Assembly: GCA_900110395.1 (NCBI GenBank)
Contig: FODP01000024.1
Location: 36,821-100,820 of the forward strand
DNA length: 64,000 bases
Origin: Rhodospirillales bacterium URHD0017
GTDB taxonomy: Bacteria > Pseudomonadota > Alphaproteobacteria > Reyranellales > Reyranellaceae
Direction: 5' to 3'
Each line of letters opens with the position of its first letter. The first letter of the stretch is position 1. Shown in pieces: positions 31,150 through 40,634 of the stretch. The notes below the pieces were generated by a model, which saw only the letters and a program-made list of their open reading frames with translations, was not told where the DNA came from and searched no databases. The position numbers were made by a program, and so were the translations under genes.

Positions 31150-32343
31150 TCAGGCGTTGTGCGCCCGGTTCAGCCGGTCGAAACCCTCGGCGAGATCGGT
31201 CTTGAGATCCTCGACGTCCTCCAGGCCGATATGGACGCGCAGGATGTGCTTGTCCTTGGGCCACGGTACGGCGGTCCGGTAGTTGTCGGGATGAGCCGGG
31301 ATCATCAGGCTCTCGTAGCCGCCCCAGCTCGCGCCCATGCCGAAGATGTCCATGCCGTCGAGCATGGCGGCCAGCGCGTTGCGGCTGTAGCCGTCGCGCA
31401 GGGTGAAGGAGAACAGGCCGGACGACCCCTTGAACTGGCGCTTCCAGTTGTCGTGGCCGGGACAGTCGGGCAGGGCAGGGTGCAGCACCTTGTCGACCTC
31501 GGGTCGGCCCTTCAGCCAGTGCGCGATCTCGATGCCGCTCTTCTCGTGATGGCGCAACCGCACCGCCATGGTGCGCAGCCCGCGGAGTGCCAGATAGCAA
31601 TCGTCGGGCGCGGCGTGACAGCCGAAGTTCTGGCACGCCGTCTTGGCCACCTCGAACATCTGGCGGGTGGCACAGCCGATGATGCCCATCATCGCGTCGG
31701 AGTGGCCGACGATATACTTGGTGCCGGCGTGGATCGACAGATCGCAGCCATGGTCGAACGGCTTGAAGTAGAGCGGCGTCGCCCAGGTGTTGTCGATCAT
31801 CACCGTGGCGCCGTGCTTCTTGGCGACGCCGGCGATGGCATCGACATCCTGCACTTCGAAAGTCTGCGAGCCGGGCGCCTCGAGATAGACGACCTTGGTG
31901 TTGGGATGGATCAGCTTCTCGATGTCCTTGCCGATCATCGGATCGAAGAACGTGGTCTCGACGCCGAAGTTCTTCAGCGTGGTGTTGGCGAAGCGCCGCG
32001 CCGGACCGTAGGCGTTGTCGGTCAGCAGCATGTGGTCGCCGGTCTTGAGGAAGCCCACGATCGCGCCGGTGACGGCGGCGAGGCCCGACTGCACGGCGAT
32101 CGAGCGATGCGCGCCCTCGATGGCGGCGACGGCGTCCTCGAGCGCCTTCTGGGTCGGCGTGCCGTTGCGGCCATAGCCGAAGCCCTCGAACGGCACGCGG
32201 TTCTCGAACTTCTCCATGGTCGGGGAGAGGATCGTCGAGGCGTGATAGACGGGCGGATTGACGATGCCGAAGTTGTTTGCGGGATCGCGGCCGGCGACGG
32301 CCAGAACGGTGTCGGGTCTGGTATAAGTTTTCTTTGAGGTCAT
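31150..32343 (-). CDS. metC: Cystathionine beta-lyase (MetC)
   Basis: The 397-aa PLP enzyme of the Cys/Met metabolism family makes homocysteine, pyruvate and ammonia from cystathionine. The PLP Lys lies in SIHAGTKYIVGHSDAMMG and the aspartate contact in VMIDNTWATP. FEGFGYGRNGTPTQKALED is the N-terminal substrate-site stretch. Start ATG 32343 is preferred; the frame is open to 32526 but runs into the GNAT gene. The GNAT gene lies upstream by 22 bases and could be co-transcribed. Confidence 0.9.
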   Translation of the reverse strand: MTSKKTYTRPDTVLAVAGRDPANNFGIVNPPVYHASTILSPTMEKFENRVPFEGFGYGRNGTPTQKALEDAVAAIEGAHRSIAVQSGLAAVTGAIVGFLKTGDHMLLTDNAYGPARRFANTTLKNFGVETTFFDPMIGKDIEKLIHPNTKVVYLEAPGSQTFEVQDVDAIAGVAKKHGATVMIDNTWATPLYFKPFDHGCDLSIHAGTKYIVGHSDAMMGIIGCATRQMFEVAKTACQNFGCHAAPDDCYLALRGLRTMAVRLRHHEKSGIEIAHWLKGRPEVDKVLHPALPDCPGHDNWKRQFKGSSGLFSFTLRDGYSRNALAAMLDGMDIFGMGASWGGYESLMIPAHPDNYRTAVPWPKDKHILRVHIGLEDVEDLKTDLAEGFDRLNRAHNA

Positions 32344-32365
32344 GAACCTCACTATGGCACAGCCC

Positions 32366-32941
32366 TTACTTCGGCGGCCAGCGATAGACCTCGGGCCACA
32401 GCACGCGCGGATCGCGTAATTCCTTGCTTTCGCTGCGCACCGGGCGAAACCCTGCCTTGCGATAGGTGTCGAGCGCCTTGGGATGGTCGAGCGTGTTGGT
32501 GTTGAGGTCGATCCGCACGACGCCACGGGCGAAGATGCGCTCGATGGCGCGGTCGAGCAGCCACGGGCCGATGCGCCGGCCGATATAGGGGAGCGTCAGG
32601 CCGAAGAAGACGAGCTCGTCGCCGCCCAGCTCGAAATAGCCGACCAGGTCGCCGTCGTGGCGGGCGACATGCAGCTCGTGATCCGGCTGGTCGAGCAGCG
32701 TCTGCAGAGCGGCATCGGACAGCAACCGGCGCTCGTACCACAGCCAGGGACGACCGACGCGGTCGTAGAGCTCGCGATAGAGCGCTGCGGTCGGTTCCGC
32801 GACACGCTCGATCTGCACGGCGACGTCGGGCGCGCGGCCACGCTCTGTCCAGTCGGCGCGCACCATCTCCAGATGCGTGATGGTGATCGGCAGGCGTCCG
32901 TCGGCGCGCGGTGGCGGCTGATGGGAGAACAATGTCTGCAT
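32366..32941 (-). CDS. GNAT family N-acetyltransferase
   Basis: The 191-aa protein has a GNAT core with YFELGGDELVFFGLTLPYIG, RRIGPWLLDRAIERIF and a C-terminal DTYRKAGFRPVRSESK motif. The typical acetyl-CoA loop reads IGRRIGPWLL, a variant form of the R/Q-x-x-G-x-G/A motif. The acceptor is unknown. It lies ahead of metC on the same strand. Confidence 0.78.
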   Translation of the reverse strand: MQTLFSHQPPPRADGRLPITITHLEMVRADWTERGRAPDVAVQIERVAEPTAALYRELYDRVGRPWLWYERRLLSDAALQTLLDQPDHELHVARHDGDLVGYFELGGDELVFFGLTLPYIGRRIGPWLLDRAIERIFARGVVRIDLNTNTLDHPKALDTYRKAGFRPVRSESKELRDPRVLWPEVYRWPPK

Positions 32942-32984
32942 GGCAGTCCGGCTTGTCTATCAGCAAGCAGCTGTCGTCCAGGCA

Positions 32985-33008
32985 ATAAAAAAGGCGGCTC
33001 TCGCCGCC
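32985..33008 (-). terminator. Intrinsic terminator after the 33.0-33.3 kb gene
   Basis: On the minus strand GGCGGC, four bases, GCCGCC is followed by TTTTTTATT. This is a textbook intrinsic terminator 26 bases after the stop of the small secreted-protein gene. Confidence 0.85.
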
Positions 33009-33034
33009 ACAAACCTAAGCTTGTTTTGCCAACC

Positions 33035-33328
33035 TCAGTTACGCGGAACGATCTGCAGCTGGCGAATCTGCCGTACCACGAACGTCTTGTGGTCGGCACA
33101 AGTGATCTCGACGCTGCTCATCAGCGGGCTGAGATCGCGGATCTGTGCATGTGCCGGCATCTGGCACGGCAGGTCGCCGTTCTCGACGAGCGCCTTCCAG
33201 CCCGGGGGCACGATCTGCATGTAGAAGTCCATGATCGGCATTTCCCCGATCAGGTAATGCCCGTCGTTGGCATACGCCGGCACCAGTGCCGTCGCCAACG
33301 CAAGGCCACTCATAAACAAACGCTTCAT
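33035..33328 (-). CDS. Small secreted protein of unknown function
   Basis: The 97-aa protein has a signal peptide (MKRLFMSGLALATALVPAYA, cut after AYA) and a mature part of 77 residues with two Cys that could form a disulphide. I do not recognise a family. It is a single gene closed by a strong terminator. Export to the periplasm is likely; the role is unknown. Confidence 0.7.
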   Translation of the reverse strand: MKRLFMSGLALATALVPAYANDGHYLIGEMPIMDFYMQIVPPGWKALVENGDLPCQMPAHAQIRDLSPLMSSVEITCADHKTFVVRQIRQLQIVPRN

Positions 33329-33411
33329 CTAGTCCTCACTTGTTGCACGCACCGGAAGTGGTGGGCGCACGGAGGATATACTACCGACCGCTCAGGGACA
33401 ATCGGGTGAAG

Positions 33412-34269
33412 TCAGGAGCCGGTGACGATTGGCGTGTCGGCACGTCCGCCCCATTCGGTCCAGGAACCATCATAGACCGCCGTTTCCGGCGCGCCCGTCA
33501 GGTAGAGGCCAAGGGCCACGACGCAGGCGGTGACGCCCGAGCCGCAGCTCGCGGTCACCTTCTTCGACGGATCGATGCCCGAGGCGGCGATGCGGGCGGC
33601 GAGCTTGTCGGCGGGCAGCATGGTGCCAGTCTTGGGATCGAGCAGCTCATTGTAGGGCAGGTTGTAGGCGCCCGGCATGTGGCCGACGCGCAGGCCGGCG
33701 CGCGGTTCCGGCACCTCGCCGCGGAAGCGGTTGGCGGCGCGCGCGTCGACGATCTGCTCGCGCTTGCTGTCGATCAGGCCGAACACGTCGTCGACCGAAC
33801 GCACCAGCGTGTTGTTGAGCCGCGACGTGAAGTGCCGGTCGCGCGGCGGCGTCGGGTCGTCGGTCACGGGCCGGCCCTCGGCCATCCACTTGGGCAGGCC
33901 GCCATCGAGCACGGCGACATCCTTGTGGCCCATGGTGCGGAACATCCACCACACCCGGCAGGCGCCGGTCATCGGCGTGGTGTCGTAGACCACGATCTTG
34001 CTGCCGTCGCCCAGCCCGAGCTTGCGAACGCGCGAGGAGAATTTCTCCGGTGAGGGCAGCATGTGGGGGAGCGGGCTCGACGTATCGGCGATCTCGTCGA
34101 TGTCGAAGAATACCGCACCCGGGATGTGCTGGTTGGCGTACTCGGCCTTGGGGTCGCGCTTGGCCGCCGGCAGGTAGAACGAGCCGTCGACGACGCGGAT
34201 GTCCGGCGCATCGAGGCGGGCAGCGAGCCAGTCGGTCGAGACCAGGGCATCAGGCCTTGCGTATTCCAT
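33412..34269 (-). CDS. sseA: 3-Mercaptopyruvate sulfurtransferase (SseA)
   Basis: The 285-aa protein has two rhodanese domains. The catalytic loop CGSGVTAC (near residue 237) is the 3-mercaptopyruvate sulfurtransferase type rather than the thiosulfate rhodanese type. The N-terminal domain carries LVSTDWLAARLDAPDIRVVD. It moves sulfur from 3-mercaptopyruvate to a thiol or cyanide. The alanyl-tRNA editing gene lies 21 bases upstream and may share its transcript. Confidence 0.92.
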   Translation of the reverse strand: MEYARPDALVSTDWLAARLDAPDIRVVDGSFYLPAAKRDPKAEYANQHIPGAVFFDIDEIADTSSPLPHMLPSPEKFSSRVRKLGLGDGSKIVVYDTTPMTGACRVWWMFRTMGHKDVAVLDGGLPKWMAEGRPVTDDPTPPRDRHFTSRLNNTLVRSVDDVFGLIDSKREQIVDARAANRFRGEVPEPRAGLRVGHMPGAYNLPYNELLDPKTGTMLPADKLAARIAASGIDPSKKVTASCGSGVTACVVALGLYLTGAPETAVYDGSWTEWGGRADTPIVTGS

Positions 34270-34290
34270 TCGTGTTTCCTCGTCCGATGA

Positions 34291-34992
34291 CTACGGCAAA
34301 GCGATCATGAACCGCCGGTTCATCTTTCCCTTGTTCTCGATCTTGGTGCATTCGACGCGGCCGATCTCGCCGGTACGCGCCACGTGCGTGCCGCCGCAGG
34401 CCTGCAGGTCCACGCCTTCGATCGCGAGCAGCCGCACGCGGCCGGCACCCATCGGCGGCCGCACGCTCATGGTTTTCACCAGCTCGGGCCGCGAGTTGAG
34501 CTCCTCGTCGGTCACCCATTGCGGCGTCACCGGCCGGTCGACGGCGAGGATCTTGTTGATCTCCTCGGTCACCCATTCCTTGGTCGGCACGTCCCCTTCC
34601 AGGTTGAAATCGAGCCGGCTCTTGTCGGCATTGACCTGGCCGCCGGTGACGTTGCCCTTGATCACTGCCGACATGACGTGCAGCGCGGTGTGCATGCGCA
34701 TGTGGCGATAGCGGCGCTCCCAGTCGAGGACCGCCTGCACCTTGGCACCGACGGCCGGCCGCGGCGCGTCGGGCGCCAGCACGTGCAGCACGTCGCCGCC
34801 GTCGGCCTTGACCGCATCGACGACCTTGGCCTCGCCGCCGTCCCAGCGCAGCACGCCGCTGTCGCCAGGCTGACCGCCGCCGGTGGGATAGAAGATCGTG
34901 CGGTCCAGCCGCACGCCGCGTTCCTCCACGGCGGTGACCGTGGCGTCGGCGTCCCTGAGATAGGCGTCCTGCCGGAAGAGTTCTTCGACCAT
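34291..34992 (-). CDS. Alanyl-tRNA editing protein (AlaX type)
   Basis: The 233-aa free-standing editing domain is related to the AlaRS C-terminal half. The metal-binding motifs are visible as HTALH and later CGGTH. FYPTGGGQPGDSGVL is the N-terminal family motif. It hydrolyses mischarged Ser- or Gly-tRNA(Ala). ATG 34992 is preferred over the start at 35028 because the family begins near VEELFRQDAYL. Confidence 0.92.
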   Translation of the reverse strand: MVEELFRQDAYLRDADATVTAVEERGVRLDRTIFYPTGGGQPGDSGVLRWDGGEAKVVDAVKADGGDVLHVLAPDAPRPAVGAKVQAVLDWERRYRHMRMHTALHVMSAVIKGNVTGGQVNADKSRLDFNLEGDVPTKEWVTEEINKILAVDRPVTPQWVTDEELNSRPELVKTMSVRPPMGAGRVRLLAIEGVDLQACGGTHVARTGEIGRVECTKIENKGKMNRRFMIALP

Positions 34993-35293
34993 GGCAGGGG
35001 GTTTAGGGCCTTGGCCGGCAGGGCTCAAGGCTTGATCTCGGACGGCGTTCGCTCAGCGACGCCCGACGACTTTGTGTTTATCGAGAGGCACTACTCAAAG
35101 TGGTATGCGTCTTTGCAGAGACGGAGTGTGAGCTAACCCACATTCGGCCCACGCGGCGCGTGTAATCGTGCTGTCGGCACAGACACGTCCCACGTGGTCC
35201 TTCGTCGCCAGCGCCGGCACTGTCTGCGGGTAGAACAACTCTAAATTGCAGTCCGGTTACCAAAGGGCAGCCATTTCGGAAGGAGATTTTCCA

Positions 35294-38200
35294 ATGGCAA
35301 TCACCGAGGTACGCATTCACCCCGCAATCGGCATTGCCAGGGTGGGCAACAGCGACAGCGACTTCTTCATCGGGCCGGAAAAGCGCTGGGACCGCTCCGC
35401 CCCGGCTGGCGGCTACAAGGATGCCCAGTGCCGGATCAAGCGGCAGGCCGCGCGCTTTCGCATCTTCGGCTACGACAACGGCGTGCCGGTCGAGCTGACC
35501 GCGGCTGACGCCACGATCGAATGGACCGTGCACCTGGTCAACCGCAAGGCCGTGGGCCCGGGCTTCCCCGGCGGCGGCACGCGCAACGCGGGTTATTCCG
35601 GCGCCGACCGTGACGCGCTGGTGATCGATCCTGGGCCGCGCACCTTGGACGGACCCGACCAGCACAAGGAGTTCGACACCGGCACCTTCAAGGTGAAGAA
35701 CCACCCCGCCGTGAAGGTGATGCTGGGCCAGATGCGCACTGACGATGCCGGCCGGCTGCTGGTGCTTGGCGGCCTCGGCACGGCGGGATCGCCGTCCAAC
35801 CACGGCTTCTCCGGCTTTGCCGACAACGACGAATGGCACGACGACGTCGCCGACGGCCCGGTGACGGCGACGGTGGTCTATAACGGCCAGACCTTCACGG
35901 CAGCGGGCGCGTGGGTGATCACGGCTCCGCCGAAGTTCGCCCCGCCGCTCGAATACGTGTTCCGCCTCTGGGACACGTTCTATGAGCTGTTCGTCCCGGC
36001 TGACCTGCAGGTCCCGGCGAGCCCGTCCTACGTCAACGATATCTACCCGATCCTTCAGGGCGCTATCGACATCAGCGCGGTCAATGGCGATGCCGTCGGT
36101 CATCATGGATTCGTCCATCCGATGGCGGGTGCTGCATGGGTGGTCGACCGGCTCACCGTGACGGGCACCTCGCACATGCCCAAGCTCGAATCGGAGGCGA
36201 ACAATCTCAAGAAGGACCTCAAGCTCACTCCCACCCAGATCGCCATCATGCAGAAATGGGTGGCCGGTACGTACACCAATGATTGGATCGGCGCCTGGGG
36301 TCAGCGACCGCCGCCCGACGCCTCGATCACGCCGGATGGTCTGGACAAGGCGGCGCTCGAGAACTGCGTCGGCGGTGCGCTCTTTCCCGGCATCGAGGCC
36401 GGGCAGTTCCTGCGCGACAAGAACAAGTTCCTTCCGCTCGTGAAGATCAACGGTTCGCCGTCGTTCCGCATCGACCACGCCAAGGTGTCGGCCGGCGAGG
36501 TCACGCAGAGCATGGCGGTGCCGTGGCAGTCCGACTTCCTGGCCTGCGAGAGCTACTGGTGGCCGGTTCATCGCCCGAACCAGGTCAAGGTGCTGGGCTA
36601 TGCGACGCCGCAGGAATGGACGCGGCCGGGGTTCAGCACGGCCGACTTCGCCACCGGAAAATGGAACAAGCTGGGGTTCGTGACGCGCCAGGGCAACGAC
36701 TTGGTCGAGACCGACCGCTGCGATACCGCCGACACCTGGGTCAGCCTGGTCACCCCGGCACTGACCTTCGCCAGCATCCCGCAAGGGCCGATGGGCACTC
36801 AGCGCAAGGCCGCGCGCGCCATCGTGTTCGAGATCAAGTCGAACGCCGCGGTGACGCTGAACTTCACCGCGCCGGCCGACGCCAGCCTGAAGCGTTACAC
36901 CGCGTCTCCCTATACCCAGTCGCCAACCGGCGGCTCAGTTGCGACCGCGCGGCTGTGGATCGTCTACGCGCCGCCCAACGACTCGCATAGCGTCACCGAC
37001 AGCATCACGGTGACCTGCCCCGAGACCAGCCAGACCTGGACCGTCCCGATCACCGCGAACTCCGTTCCGCGCAAGGTCGCGGCGGCGGCGCTGGTGCTCG
37101 ACAAGTCGGGCAGCATGAGCGAGGACCGCGGCGACGGGCTTGGCAACAAGTCCCAGAGCGTGCGCGACGCGGCCAACACCTTCGTCGACGTCATGCTGCC
37201 CGGCGATTCTCTGTCGCTGACGGCGTTCGACGACAATGCGGCGGTGCTGAAGGGCATGACAGCGCTTGGCGACCCGAACGACCCGTTCGACATGTCGCGC
37301 AGCGGCATGCACAACACGATCAACGGCGCGGGCCTCAACCCTGGCGGCAACACCTCGATCGGGGACGGCATCTTCGAGGGACGGGGCACGCTCACCGGCG
37401 CATCGGCCCAGGTGCAGTCGCTGGTCGTGCTGACCGACGGCAACGAGAACCGCACGCGCTGGATCTCCGAAGTCTCCGACCAGATCAACGAGACCACCTA
37501 CGCCGTCGGCGTCGGCACCGCCGCCAATACCAGCGCCGTCGCGCTGGAGACGATCTCGGGCAACAACGGCGGCTATCTGCTGATCACCGGCGCGGCTCTC
37601 GGCGGCGACAACGAGTTCCTGCTGAAGAAGTACTTCCTCCAGATCCTTGCCGGTGTCAGCGACGCCGAGATCATCCTCGATCCCGTCGGCATGATCGCCG
37701 CGGGCCAGGTCCAGCGCGTGCCGTTCGTGGTCTGCGAACAGGACAACCTCGCCGACATCATCCTGCTCGCCCAGGATCGCAAGTACCTGCAGTTCGTGCT
37801 GGAGACGCCTTACGGCCAGATCGTCGATCCCACCCTGGCGCGCTCCATCGGCGGTCAGTTCATCGTCACGGCCAACGTCTCGTACTACCGCATCCCGCTG
37901 CCTCTGCTGGTCGATCCCGGCCGGCCGAGCCACGCCGGCACCTGGAACGCCGTGCTCGGTTACGGCTACAGCGGCTACGGGACCACGGACCTGCGGCACT
38001 TCGCGGCCAACAACGCGGCTGGCGCGTCGCTCGGGCGGCAGCGCTATTCCATCATCGCGCATACCTGGTCCGACGTGGCCTTCACCGCATCGGCACACCA
38101 GAGTGGCTTCACGCCCGGCGCCACTGTCAACCTGGTCGCTGGCCTTAGCGCGGCCGGCATCCCGTTCACGGCGAATTCCTACGTTCGGGCCGACGTCACG

Positions 38201-38662
38201 AGACCGGGTGGCACGGCCTTCACCGTCAATCTGCGGTCACAGGGCGAGCAGTTCACGGGGTCGTTCGCCGCATCCGTTCCCGGCGACTACCAGATCAGGA
38301 TGCGCGCCAACGGGCTGACCGATCGCGGCAATGCCTTCACGCGCGAGCGCGCGCTGTCGGCTGGCGTATGGCGAGGTGGCGACACGCCGCCGCGTGGCGG
38401 GCCGAATGACATCGGCACCATCGTCGACGGCGAACGCGCCCGCTGGTGTGCCTTCCTGAAGTGCGTGCTGGCGACGCTGTCGCGCAACGACCCGCTCATC
38501 AAGCGTCTGCACGAGCTCGGCCTCGACCCGCGCGACTTCCAGAAGTGCGTCGAGCTTCTGTGTCCCGATACGCCGCGGCCGCAAGCGACCGCGGTTCCGG
38601 TCGCGGACGAGCTGCGCCGGCTGGTCGATCAGCTTCAGCAAGCGCTCAGGAGTCACCAATGA
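35294..38662 (+). CDS. LodA-type CTQ-dependent oxidase fused to a VWA domain
   Basis: The 1122-aa protein starts with the LodA/GoxA family hallmark (ITEVRIHPAIGIARVGNS). The cofactor residues can be placed: Cys358 in CVGGALFPGIE and Trp423 in WWPVHRP are 65 residues apart, as Cys516 and Trp581 are in LodA. They would form the cysteine tryptophylquinone. A von Willebrand A domain follows at about 595-790 with a full MIDAS (DKSGS, NTSIGDG, LTDGNEN), then about 330 further residues. Normal LodA has about 720 aa. ATG 35294 has GGAAGGAG upstream. It is expected to oxidise an amino acid and release hydrogen peroxide; the substrate is unknown. Confidence 0.87.
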   Translation: MAITEVRIHPAIGIARVGNSDSDFFIGPEKRWDRSAPAGGYKDAQCRIKRQAARFRIFGYDNGVPVELTAADATIEWTVHLVNRKAVGPGFPGGGTRNAGYSGADRDALVIDPGPRTLDGPDQHKEFDTGTFKVKNHPAVKVMLGQMRTDDAGRLLVLGGLGTAGSPSNHGFSGFADNDEWHDDVADGPVTATVVYNGQTFTAAGAWVITAPPKFAPPLEYVFRLWDTFYELFVPADLQVPASPSYVNDIYPILQGAIDISAVNGDAVGHHGFVHPMAGAAWVVDRLTVTGTSHMPKLESEANNLKKDLKLTPTQIAIMQKWVAGTYTNDWIGAWGQRPPPDASITPDGLDKAALENCVGGALFPGIEAGQFLRDKNKFLPLVKINGSPSFRIDHAKVSAGEVTQSMAVPWQSDFLACESYWWPVHRPNQVKVLGYATPQEWTRPGFSTADFATGKWNKLGFVTRQGNDLVETDRCDTADTWVSLVTPALTFASIPQGPMGTQRKAARAIVFEIKSNAAVTLNFTAPADASLKRYTASPYTQSPTGGSVATARLWIVYAPPNDSHSVTDSITVTCPETSQTWTVPITANSVPRKVAAAALVLDKSGSMSEDRGDGLGNKSQSVRDAANTFVDVMLPGDSLSLTAFDDNAAVLKGMTALGDPNDPFDMSRSGMHNTINGAGLNPGGNTSIGDGIFEGRGTLTGASAQVQSLVVLTDGNENRTRWISEVSDQINETTYAVGVGTAANTSAVALETISGNNGGYLLITGAALGGDNEFLLKKYFLQILAGVSDAEIILDPVGMIAAGQVQRVPFVVCEQDNLADIILLAQDRKYLQFVLETPYGQIVDPTLARSIGGQFIVTANVSYYRIPLPLLVDPGRPSHAGTWNAVLGYGYSGYGTTDLRHFAANNAAGASLGRQRYSIIAHTWSDVAFTASAHQSGFTPGATVNLVAGLSAAGIPFTANSYVRADVTRPGGTAFTVNLRSQGEQFTGSFAASVPGDYQIRMRANGLTDRGNAFTRERALSAGVWRGGDTPPRGGPNDIGTIVDGERARWCAFLKCVLATLSRNDPLIKRLHELGLDPRDFQKCVELLCPDTPRPQATAVPVADELRRLVDQLQQALRSHQ

Positions 38663-39819
38663 GTTCGCCGGGCAGGGCGAGCGACGTCGCGGTCGTCGGC
38701 GGCGGGCCGGCAGGGGCGGTCACCGCCCTCCTGCTGGCCCGTGCCGGCCGCGACGTCGTGCTCTATGAGCAGTCGCGCTACGACACGCTGCGGCTGGGCG
38801 AGACCCTGCCGCCGTCGATCAACCCGTTGCTGCGCCGGCTCGGCCTGTGGGAGCCGTTCGCTGCGCTCGGAGCGATGCCGTCATACCAGACGGCAAGCGC
38901 CTGGGGCGCGGCGGAGCCCGCCGACCGGTCGTTCATCCTCAGTCCGTATGGCAATGGCTGGCACGTCGACCGGGCACGCTTCGACGCCATGCTGGTCGAT
39001 GCCGCCGAGCAGGCCGGGGTGCGGGTGCTGCGCGGCGTGCATGTCGGCAAGGTGAGCCGCCTCCACGGCGGCCTGTGCGTGGAGGCGGGCGACCCATCCT
39101 CAGCCGCAACGGTCGTCGATGCGACCGGCCGGACGGCGCGGGTCGCGCGGGCGCTCGGCGCCAATCGCGTGCCGCTCGACAAGTTGGTATGCGCGACGCG
39201 CGTCTTCGCGATCGGCTCCGAGCCGCCCGGCGATACGTTCATCGAGGCGGCACCGGATGGCTGGTGGTACGCATCGCCGTTGCCGGATCAGCGCCGCATC
39301 ATCGCGCTATTCACCGACGCGCATGAACTCGTGCGGTCGCGCCTGGCGACGGTGGACGGCTGGACCGAGGCGCTGGCGCGGACCGAGCATGTCGGCGATC
39401 TCGCCTGCGGCGTGCCCTGCGGCAAGGTTCGTGTGACGACCAGCGCCAGCCACGAGCTCGAACCTCCGGTCGGCGACGATTGGATCGCTGTCGGCGACGC
39501 GGCGTTCGCGGTCGATCCGCTGTCGTCAGGCGGCGTCGACTTCGCCTTGCGCAGCGCCACGGCGGCGGCCGACGTGCTGTTGGGTGGCGACCGATCCGCC
39601 TACCGGCGGCAGATCGCCGACGAGGCGCGCGAGTATCGCCGGCTGCGGGCGGAGATCTATGGTTGGGAGCACCGCTTTGCCGACGCCGCGTTCTGGAGCG
39701 CGCGCCGCATGACGGTCGATCAGCCCTTGGCCAGCCGCGCCGCAACTTCCCGTTCGGTCGGCATCGACGGCGCCGCACCCAGCCGTTCGACCGAGCAGGA
39801 CGCCGCCGCGCTGGCATAG
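38659..39819 (+). CDS. LodB-like FAD-dependent maturation protein
   Basis: The 386-aa flavoprotein has a dinucleotide-binding start (VAVVGGGPAGAVTALLLARA), LGETLPPSINPLL and GDAAFAVDPLSSGGVDFALR, as in LodB and tryptophan halogenase-like oxidoreductases. LodB is needed to make the quinone cofactor in LodA. ATG 38659 overlaps the LodA stop as ATGA. The final 33 residues are read from DNA that encodes the end of the ribokinase on the other strand, so the natural C-terminus may have been lost. Confidence 0.85.
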   Translation: MSSPGRASDVAVVGGGPAGAVTALLLARAGRDVVLYEQSRYDTLRLGETLPPSINPLLRRLGLWEPFAALGAMPSYQTASAWGAAEPADRSFILSPYGNGWHVDRARFDAMLVDAAEQAGVRVLRGVHVGKVSRLHGGLCVEAGDPSSAATVVDATGRTARVARALGANRVPLDKLVCATRVFAIGSEPPGDTFIEAAPDGWWYASPLPDQRRIIALFTDAHELVRSRLATVDGWTEALARTEHVGDLACGVPCGKVRVTTSASHELEPPVGDDWIAVGDAAFAVDPLSSGGVDFALRSATAAADVLLGGDRSAYRRQIADEAREYRRLRAEIYGWEHRFADAAFWSARRMTVDQPLASRAATSRSVGIDGAAPSRSTEQDAAALA

Positions 39820-40634
39820 CGGGCCGCCTCCATCGGCGTGGCGCCCTTGGCCATGCGGGCAGCAAGCGCCCCGACGAAGCAGTCGCCGGCGCCGGTCGTG
39901 TCCACGACCTTGGCCTTGAACGCCGGGACGGCGGTAGCGCCGTCTGCCGTGACGACCACGGCACCGCGGCTGCCCAGCGTCGCCACGACGGCGCGCGCGC
40001 CCTTGGCGCGGATCTTCTGGCAGGCCGCCACGACCTGGCGCAGCGCGCTGGTGCTGCGCAGCGTCGAGCGCGTCGCCTGTGCGAGCTCGATCTCGTTGAG
40101 AACGGCTATGTCGACCTGTCTCAGGAGAGCGTCGGGGAAGGCGAGGAAGGGGGCGAGGTTCAGCACCGTGCACGCCCCGGCAGCCCGTGCGCGCCGCAGG
40201 ATGGCCTGGGTCTCGGCCAGCGGCGTCTCGAACTGCGCCACCCAGACCTCGTCGGCCCGCGGTTCCTGGCGCACCATGTGGCGGGTGAAGTTGAGATTGG
40301 CCCCCGAGGCGACGGTGATGGCGTTGTCCTTGTTGGCGACCTGGATGATCGCCACGCCGGTCGCGGGCCCGTCGATCTCGCGCACGCCGGAGCTGTCGAT
40401 GTCGCTGTCGGCCAGAAAGCCGCGCAGGCTGTTGGCGAAGGCATCGTTGCCGACCGAGCCGATCATCGCCGTCGGAACGCCGAGGCGGGCGGCGGCGACG
40501 GCCTGATTGAGCCCCTTGCCGCCGGGCAGGAACGATACCGTGGCGCCCAAAAGCGTCTCCCCGGTCGCTGGCCGCCGCGCGCTCTGCACGACCACGTCCA
40601 TGTTCAGGCTGCCGCAGACGACGACCCGGCTCAT
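39720..40634 (-). CDS. rbsK: Ribokinase family sugar kinase
   Basis: The 304-aa PfkB-family kinase has GSLNMDVV at the start, the PfkB signature FLPGGKGLNQAVAAARLG and the catalytic VVDTTGAGDCFVGALAA. The DTTGAGD Asp is the base. The pattern is that of ribokinase, though other pentose or nucleoside substrates remain possible. It starts on the kynU stop as ATGA and closes the minus-strand operon. Its last 100 bases overlap the LodB gene on the other strand. Confidence 0.87.
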   Translation of the reverse strand: MSRVVVCGSLNMDVVVQSARRPATGETLLGATVSFLPGGKGLNQAVAAARLGVPTAMIGSVGNDAFANSLRGFLADSDIDSSGVREIDGPATGVAIIQVANKDNAITVASGANLNFTRHMVRQEPRADEVWVAQFETPLAETQAILRRARAAGACTVLNLAPFLAFPDALLRQVDIAVLNEIELAQATRSTLRSTSALRQVVAACQKIRAKGARAVVATLGSRGAVVVTADGATAVPAFKAKVVDTTGAGDCFVGALAARMAKGATPMEAARYASAAASCSVERLGAAPSMPTEREVAARLAKG

